The notes below the pieces were generated by a model, which saw only the letters and a program-made list of their open reading frames with translations, searched no databases and had not been told where the DNA came from. A stretch of 64,000 bases of DNA from Powellomyces hirtus (taxonomy: Eukaryota; Chytridiomycota; Chytridiomycetes; Spizellomycetales; Powellomycetaceae), in NCBI GenBank assembly GCA_025526995.1, contig JAHLKG010000024.1:248001-312000 (forward strand). The letters run 5' to 3'. Both the position numbers and the translations under genes were made by a program. Of this stretch, positions 58,029-64,000 are shown piece after piece. Every line of letters begins with the position of its first letter. Position 1 is the stretch's first letter.

Positions 58029-60869
58029 GGTGATAATACTAGCTCATGTTTCGTCCAACACACTGCTGCTTCTGCATTCAATGACACATAATGGCTTCAG
58101 CGCACAAAAATACATCAACTGGGCTCCTCGTTTTACCCAAACATGCTTTCATACGTCACAGCCCCGACGCGACGCGTGCCGCTCACTTTCGATAAATGCC
58201 TAAAAGCGGTTCGGACAGCCCTATTGGGGCGTTTGTCGACTAGTCAGAGAAGGTACCCGTTGCAGCAAGCCAATTGGATGTGACTTGGCGCTCGAAAAAT
58301 GCCAGTCCTCTTTGGACGTTTTGACCCATCGCCTGCCATGAGTCCGTGAATTGACAGGCAGCGTTGAGCACAGTGTCAATGAGGGGAACGCCGACCGGTG
58401 CAGGATCTACTCCAATTGGGCCTCAATTGCCAGTCCGGGAGACGCCCAAAGTGTGGCAGCTGAGCCACCAAGTCTATTTGCGAGAACGGCATACCGTTCT
58501 TCTGAGGCCAGCGTCCAGGGAATGCTAGTCCGTGCTACGTGCCTGAAGATATCAAGTCAATCGATGTTTGCCGCTCTCGCGGACCTGAAGACCGTAAAGA
58601 TGAGAGATACAATGTTATTCTGAGTAAGCATCTGGAACGGTGCCGTGTTTTAAAAGAACTTTTTCTGAGCCACGACATTTGCGCCGAACCGCGTATCAAG
58701 GAACCGATTATCGGCCCCGAACCCTATATCCTGATGCAAGAAATTCAGAAAGGCGTCTCTGCTGGCGGTAATCACCAATGTTGCTCCGCAGCTGGAAACT
58801 TCTGTTTCCATGCTCGACGACGTAATGAGTTTAGGGGTTGAGCAATCTCTTTTTGCGACTTTCTGGCTTCAGCAGCGGCGAGAAATCGATTGAGTTTTCT
58901 ATGTCACTCACCCTACCCGACGCCTAACATTTGTGCTGCAACCTTCTTGGCGCTTCCCGCATACCGAATCTGCGTGGGTCTCAGTGTCCACCGGTCCTGC
59001 TGCTCAGGACGCAATGTACTCGAAAATATGGTTGGAGCTTTTGTACGCGGGGATGGCGACTGAACCATACGCGTGTCAGCTTATGTTGTGCAAAGGAATA
59101 TGTGCTGCAGGAGGACCGTGCGGAGCTGGGGACTGCTGCCGTTGTGAGTTTGGACCTTTAATGGACGCTAAAACCACGTCGCAAGCATCGGCGCCACTGC
59201 GCGTGGTTGATATGGATGTCAGCTACCGAGAGTTCGGACACGCGACGCGCATTCCCAAGAACGAGGCCACTTTCTTGCTTATTCTATTCTTTCTGTTTTG
59301 AAATTCCTTTATTGCTTGATCCGCATGTCTCCTCTGCACTCTTCTCAACTTCACCATTGGGATAAAGAAAGTTATAGCCGCCTCGGAAGACGAGCACTTT
59401 CTGCCTCCCGACTCTGGTGATACCCTGCTATTTATATTTCTACCGTGGTCATACAGTAACTTCCGTATTCTACTTCTGTTAATCTCTTTACTATTTTATT
59501 AGTTTGAGGATCTTTGATGTTGAACCACAGGATTTACTGGCTCTGATTTGTACGGGCCTTACCTTCTACCACCCGTCTCAACGCATAGGAGCATATTCGG
59601 AACCTCCTGCCTCATCTTATGCATCGGTTTCTGCATGTCACTCCACTTCCTTCAGTCTCTGCTACAAGGTTTCCTCAACCCGCGTCGATGACATTTCAAG
59701 ATGCCAACGGCACCTGGTGCATGGTACTGCTCACTTCGCTGCAGACATGCCTCGAGCAAGCGCTTCCAACAGGCGACCCTACAAGTTCGACTTCAGGGCA
59801 CATCGGCACTGCATCGATTCTTTCAGGCATTCATGCCGTTCTACAAGCATACAAACACTAAATCTCCCAAGCACCCAAAGCCAGATGTGGAATAGATGAG
59901 GGACAGGATAGTCGGGATGCAAATGTCAGTATCGCAAGCCCTCGAACAGAAGCTCAATGAGGGAAACGCGGCGGTTCAGTCAGCCCAGGCTCGTCAGGCA
60001 GATGCAACCGTGCTTGCAGAAGTCCCCACCGCCGTCTCGACCGGCACCCAGAAGCACGACGCATCTGACCTCATCACACAAAGCTCCTGAAATTCATGCC
60101 GAACCTCAAAGTCTGCAACAACAGTCGGTTCCCGTCAATGAGGCACTAGCGACCACCTTCTTGAAAATCATCGTCGACGAAGCCTACTGCCGCTTGTTCA
60201 ACGTCAATCGCCCGAGTACAAACTCTTCATCGAGCCAAACACCGCGGCAACAACGTATACGTATGGAGCATGCGGCTTGCTGTCTGGCCAGAGTATACAC
60301 AGTGCCTGAGCGACACTTTCGCTCGATGCCATTCAATGATCGGGCGCTAGTTGGGGCTGGTATGGACCAGATGCATTTACCAGTTCAGTGCATCCAGTGA
60401 CGTACCGGCATGTGAGATACTTGCAAATGATGGTAGGACATTGATCCAATGTCGTACTCACTTTTGTTCAAAATTGGAAGTTTAATCGCCGCTTTTTGTT
60501 ATAAAACACATAGGCCAGTGCCACTCGCCGATGGGTTTGTGATGCAATGCAATGCCACTCCTCCGCCCTTCAGTCACTCCGCGTCACTGCCACTCTACGC
60601 TTCTGCCCCAACATCCCCGCCCTGGGTGTCATTCAAGAATCTGACGATAGCTGCAGCACTGGGGCAAAGGTCCCGGCATCCTGATCATTTCATCTCGTTC
60701 ACCAGATCAACGCGTCCAATGACGCAACCCCAGGTCCATCATGCTTAAAATAATGGAAGACCTTCGAAGCCTTCACCATTCTCATCGGACTGCAACGTAA
60801 GTTCGCCACAGCACGCCATCATTAGACCGACGAACTTGGTGGAGTTCACGTGAACAGCACTCCAAGAGC

Positions 60870-61480
60870 GATATATGACGGCCTGACTCCATTCGAGGTC
60901 GATCCAGCACCTGCAATCGCGGCTCCTGCGGCCTCCGCTGACGATGCCTCTGACACCCCTGACGCTATTGCCGCTGCTGACACCGCCGACGCCACAGATT
61001 CCGACGATGCGGCGGTCGGGGCGGCCTGGTGAGATTGCAAGAACGCCGCACTTGAAGATTGAGGACAAATGAAGCCAGTGCCTTTGGCCCCAGTTATCGA
61101 GAGGGAGCGATCGCAGTGTCACAGATCTGGGATCTTGTCGCAAAAGGAAAGTTCATCGATCGTATGGCAAAGCGGTCAGTCATTGGATGTAGGCGGGTTG
61201 ACTACGGAGGCAAGCGATGCCCCGTATACTTGGGTCCGATTCTTTGTAGCGAACATCATCTGTCATCTGACATTGACTCCGTGCGTTAACCGAAGCGGAG
61301 TATATGGCGCTATCGCTCGCTACACAAGAAAGCATCTAGCTACGCTCTTGATTTTGCTCCTGACGAGTCAAGCACCAAAAGATTTGAGACTCAACCTTAA
61401 TAGGAACTATTGTGATGCAGTGGAACTTGGTTCTAGCAACCATTGCCATCCTAACATTGTGGGGTTGCATAAGCAGTACA
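60870..61480 (+). mobile_element. Degenerate Ty1/copia retrotransposon fragment
   Basis: At 61286-61348 one frame reads LTEAEYMALSLATQESI, stop, LRS. This is the hallmark copia RNase H motif with a nonsense codon where Trp is normal. Just downstream RNYCDAV in a shifted frame fits the following YCDN region, and upstream AIYDGLTPFEV near 60875 resembles the integrase end. The reverse transcriptase between is missing. No LTRs were recognised. The copy is dead. Confidence 0.65.
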
Positions 61481-62753
61481 GTTAAACGCACGCCGACGCG
61501 TGCCGTATCGCGTCTGTCTCGCGTCTCAGCGATAGCTGTGAGATTGCGCTCGCCTTCTTTGACAACTGTCAGAACCCATCACCAGCTTTTGAATCAGTAA
61601 CACTCGACAAGTGCGGTCCCAAGCGGGTAGTAGGATACCGCTAGACATCCCGCCCGATTGATAGCAACATCGGTCAGCGATTCTTGCGCACAGTACAAAG
61701 CAGATCCAGAGGGTCCCATGGTTTTACCCATGTTAGAACATATACACCTCTGGCACGATACCCGGAATGACGACTGAAGTGCAGGTAGGTGTCGATTGGC
61801 TGGTCACGCCACGGTACGAGACCTTGCGCTGTACCTTGGGTCGGCATCCGGTCGTTCAGGGAGTGACGGGTGCACAGCCTCGAATCGCTGAAAAGAAGCC
61901 TGCAGTATGAGAAGGGGCAGCAATTCACAACTGGTTCTGACTTACGTCTCTTGAAGCTGCCGGTCAGATTGCTATCCATGGGATCGTGCCAATTTTGGAA
62001 TGAGCGGAGTATTCTTTTTCCGCCGCAAGGGACGTAGCCATCATTGACCCATCATCTCACGTTGGCATGAGGTGACTTTGACAGACCTGAACCTGGTCGT
62101 TGATAAATTGTCTTGACAATGTCAAGGCCAAGGGACGCAGCTTACATAGGTGCGGCAGAGGCAACCAAGCGAACGTTTGATGCATGACCTTTCAAATAGC
62201 CTATCATGTGCAGAGGCAGCACGATTCGTACAGAATCGTAATACAAACATATGATTACGGGCGTAAAAACCCCCCAGATAAAAAGTTCTTTTGTACAAAA
62301 TGGTGAAATCCCAAGATTTCTCGACAGCCGTGCAAGCGCGACGGGAGGTGGAGGAAGGGGATGGGGGAGGTATACGTGAGACTATGCAGCAGCTTAGGGA
62401 TTTTGGTCAGCCAGTGTAGGTAGGTGGTTACAACCTCGCGGAAGTGCTGGAAGGACCGATGTGGGACGACAAATGTCCCGTGGCCGATGGCGGTAACAGG
62501 CGTGCCCCGAAATATTGTTCTTCCAGCACCGCAACACCCTTCCTTGCAATGAGATAAACAAAAACGTGTGTAGGTACAAAGTGGTCAAGGAGATAAGGGA
62601 GTGGAGCGGCGGAAGAAGATCCTGTGATTCGGAAACCTGTTGCCCTTCTCCACATGGTCGAAGACCAAGGTGATGGAGGTAAGCGCCACGTTTGCGGACT
62701 TCCACGTAAGCAGCAAGGGAACGGACACGACAGAAGCACGTCATCCTCTTCAC

Positions 62754-64000
62754 TCAAGTCGCGCTTTTCGTTGCTGCGATGTGAGGGGACTTTCCAGCAT
62801 TGTCCGGTGCTGTCGTGGGCCCATTCTCCTTGTCGCTAGAGTTTGCATCGCCAGAGGAGGTTGCCGGAGGCGCCGACCCGGAAGCCGGGGATGGCGAAAT
62901 TGCAGATATCGCGGGACTGGCAATAACTGGTGAGGGGGCGGCGGTGCTTGGCTTGAATACCGACTGCTGCTGGTGTGGGGACGCTGCAAGCGGTTGCTGC
63001 TGAAGCGTATGTGGTGTGGCTTGCTGCTGTTGCTGGCTCTGCTGCTGTAGCTGCTTTTGGATTTGCTGCTGGATCTGTTGCTGTTGCAGGAGCTGCGCTG
63101 AAGGAAGAATGTTGCTAGTGCCGGCGGCGCTGATCGGTAACGAATCCATTGAGCTCGAGGACGATGGAGCCATCAGGTTGGTGTATCCGGACACCGAAAC
63201 TCCGCTAACGCCGTTCGGCACAGTGACTCCATTCAAAGCTGGTGAAGGGGCGGTGGACATGCCTGATGTCGGGGCTGCACCCGTCTTCAACTTTTGCTGA
63301 TTCAGAATGTGCTGCTGCAAGCTCATCCCAGTAGACAGATGGCTTTGCTGAAGCTGTTGATGCTGCTGTTGCTGCTGTTGTGCGAGATATGCCTGCAGTT
63401 GGGCTGCAGATATGGAACCATTTGACTGGTTCATCATAGCGCTGAGGGCCGTCTGATTCAAGCCTCCCAGTCGTACGTTTTGCATGGCCGCTTGCGCACG
63501 GGCTTGTTGGAGGTTGATTTGGTTCGCCGGGTTATTGACATGTTGATAATAAAATAGCTGTTGCGGGGTAAATCCGTTCGGGTTCGGAGAAAGCAAACCA
63601 GCAGCAGACACACTAGCTTGAGATGTCTGTGCTAACTGCTGCGGCGGCGCTGAAGTCTGCTGGGGGAGATGTTGCTGTTGGATCTGTGGAGGTTGCTGAT
63701 GACGAGCAGCTTGCTGTGCAATTTGATGCTGTCGGAGCATGTTCATCTGGTTGACTTGCATTTGCTGGCGAACCTGTTGCTGCCGGTTAAACTGATTGTT
63801 CATCGCGGCTGCGTTGGGTACGCCAGTTGGCGCTTGTGAAGGGGTCCCGGGCATCATCGAGTGACTTGTGAGCGATGGCGAGGCTTGCACCGACATGCTG
63901 GCCGTTGGGCCAAACGATGACGAGATGGAGGTTTTTCCAGGGGATTGGTGAGCGCCATTGACCAGAATCGGGGTTGACGGCGGAATGAGGGGGGTTCCAG
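62754..64000 (-). CDS. Gln-rich protein, 5' end beyond the window (partial)
   Basis: The frame is open from the window edge through at least 414 codons to a stop at 62754. It is rich in Gln with runs such as QQQQQQHQQLQQ, Asn, Ser, Ala and Pro, and lacks any folded domain. The tail has SSDKENGPTTAPDNAGKSPH. Such sequence is typical of the disordered C-terminal part of transcription co-regulators (Mediator, SAGA or NuA4 subunits), but no family can be named from this part. An internal Met at 63896 need not be the start. Confidence 0.75.
   Translation of the reverse strand, partial: GTPLIPPSTPILVNGAHQSPGKTSISSSFGPTASMSVQASPSLTSHSMMPGTPSQAPTGVPNAAAMNNQFNRQQQVRQQMQVNQMNMLRQHQIAQQAARHQQPPQIQQQHLPQQTSAPPQQLAQTSQASVSAAGLLSPNPNGFTPQQLFYYQHVNNPANQINLQQARAQAAMQNVRLGGLNQTALSAMMNQSNGSISAAQLQAYLAQQQQQQHQQLQQSHLSTGMSLQQHILNQQKLKTGAAPTSGMSTAPSPALNGVTVPNGVSGVSVSGYTNLMAPSSSSSMDSLPISAAGTSNILPSAQLLQQQQIQQQIQKQLQQQSQQQQQATPHTLQQQPLAASPHQQQSVFKPSTAAPSPVIASPAISAISPSPASGSAPPATSSGDANSSDKENGPTTAPDNAGKSPHIAATKSAT

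Larger units (their letters stand above)
57430..62753. other. Gene-poor region with decayed sequence
   Basis: Over 5 kb without an intact recognisable gene. Frames are short and broken; pieces with coding-like composition (58.5-59.3 kb, 59.6-60.4 kb) cannot be joined or named. The only identified part is the Ty1/copia RNase H fragment near 61.3 kb. The stretch 61.6-62.7 kb shows nothing I can name. Confidence 0.5.

Noticed and set aside
62640..63300. Cys-rich plus-strand frames (CCCCWLCCCSCFW)
   Set aside because: Reverse reading of CAG/CAA glutamine codons of the real minus-strand gene.
1..64000. CRISPR arrays, bacterial operons, rRNA
   Set aside because: No spaced direct repeats of that kind, no ribosomal RNA sequence, and the intron-split genes are nuclear eukaryotic.

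Overview
The window is nuclear DNA from a fungus. Genes sit densely on both strands and are split by short introns, mostly 50-150 bp, with GT..AG ends. A kexin (KEX2), an ENA/SERCA-type P-ATPase, ALG6, an arrestin-type adaptor and IMP dehydrogenase fit a fungus. A diacylglycerol kinase with C1 zinc fingers, canonical ZW10 proteins and a RUS/DUF647 protein point away from Dikarya towards an early-diverging lineage. A chytrid-like zoosporic fungus is my best guess; it is an inference from gene content only.

Layout, left to right. 0-5.6 kb: an F-box/WD40 protein, about 3 kb with no recognised gene, then IMP3. 5.8-13.6 kb: a TANGO2 protein, a complete 8-exon kexin and a membrane-anchored two-C1 diacylglycerol kinase. 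13.8-24.3 kb: a many-exon ZW10 protein, a small probable mitoribosomal protein, a 1024-aa coiled-coil protein, a cyclin with a tandem Pro/Ala/Thr repeat and a small unknown protein. 24.4-35.2 kb: an arrestin-domain protein with a C-terminal PPxY, a P-type ATPase with a long N-terminal extension, a glycine-rich RRM protein, two tRNA-Gly genes, a small basic protein and a lipase. 36-49.9 kb: a second ZW10 gene, a tRNA-Gly, ALG6, IMPDH, an HSL-type hydrolase, a two-unit YccF membrane protein assembled from five short exons, and a histidine acid phosphatase. 50-57.4 kb: a fourth tRNA-Gly, a membrane alpha/beta-hydrolase, cyclophilin A, a RUS/DUF647 protein whose frame is broken by one base, and a methyltransferase. 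57.4-62.7 kb is gene-poor and carries a decayed Ty1/copia fragment. 62.75-64 kb is the 3' part of a Gln-rich protein that runs off the end.

Most genes have general housekeeping roles: secretory pathway (KEX2, ALG6, ZW10 x2, TANGO2), ribosome production (IMP3, probable mitoribosomal protein), lipid metabolism and signalling (diacylglycerol kinase, lipase, two hydrolases), ion transport and its down-regulation (ATPase, arrestin adaptor), nucleotide synthesis (IMPDH) and translation (four tRNA-Gly). There is no operon-like or biosynthetic-cluster organisation and I found no wholly new multi-gene system. The most distinctive points are the two diverged ZW10 genes 19 kb apart, the four near-identical tRNA-Gly copies, the eukaryotic YccF gene, the single-base break in the RUS gene and the unusual ATPase N-terminus.
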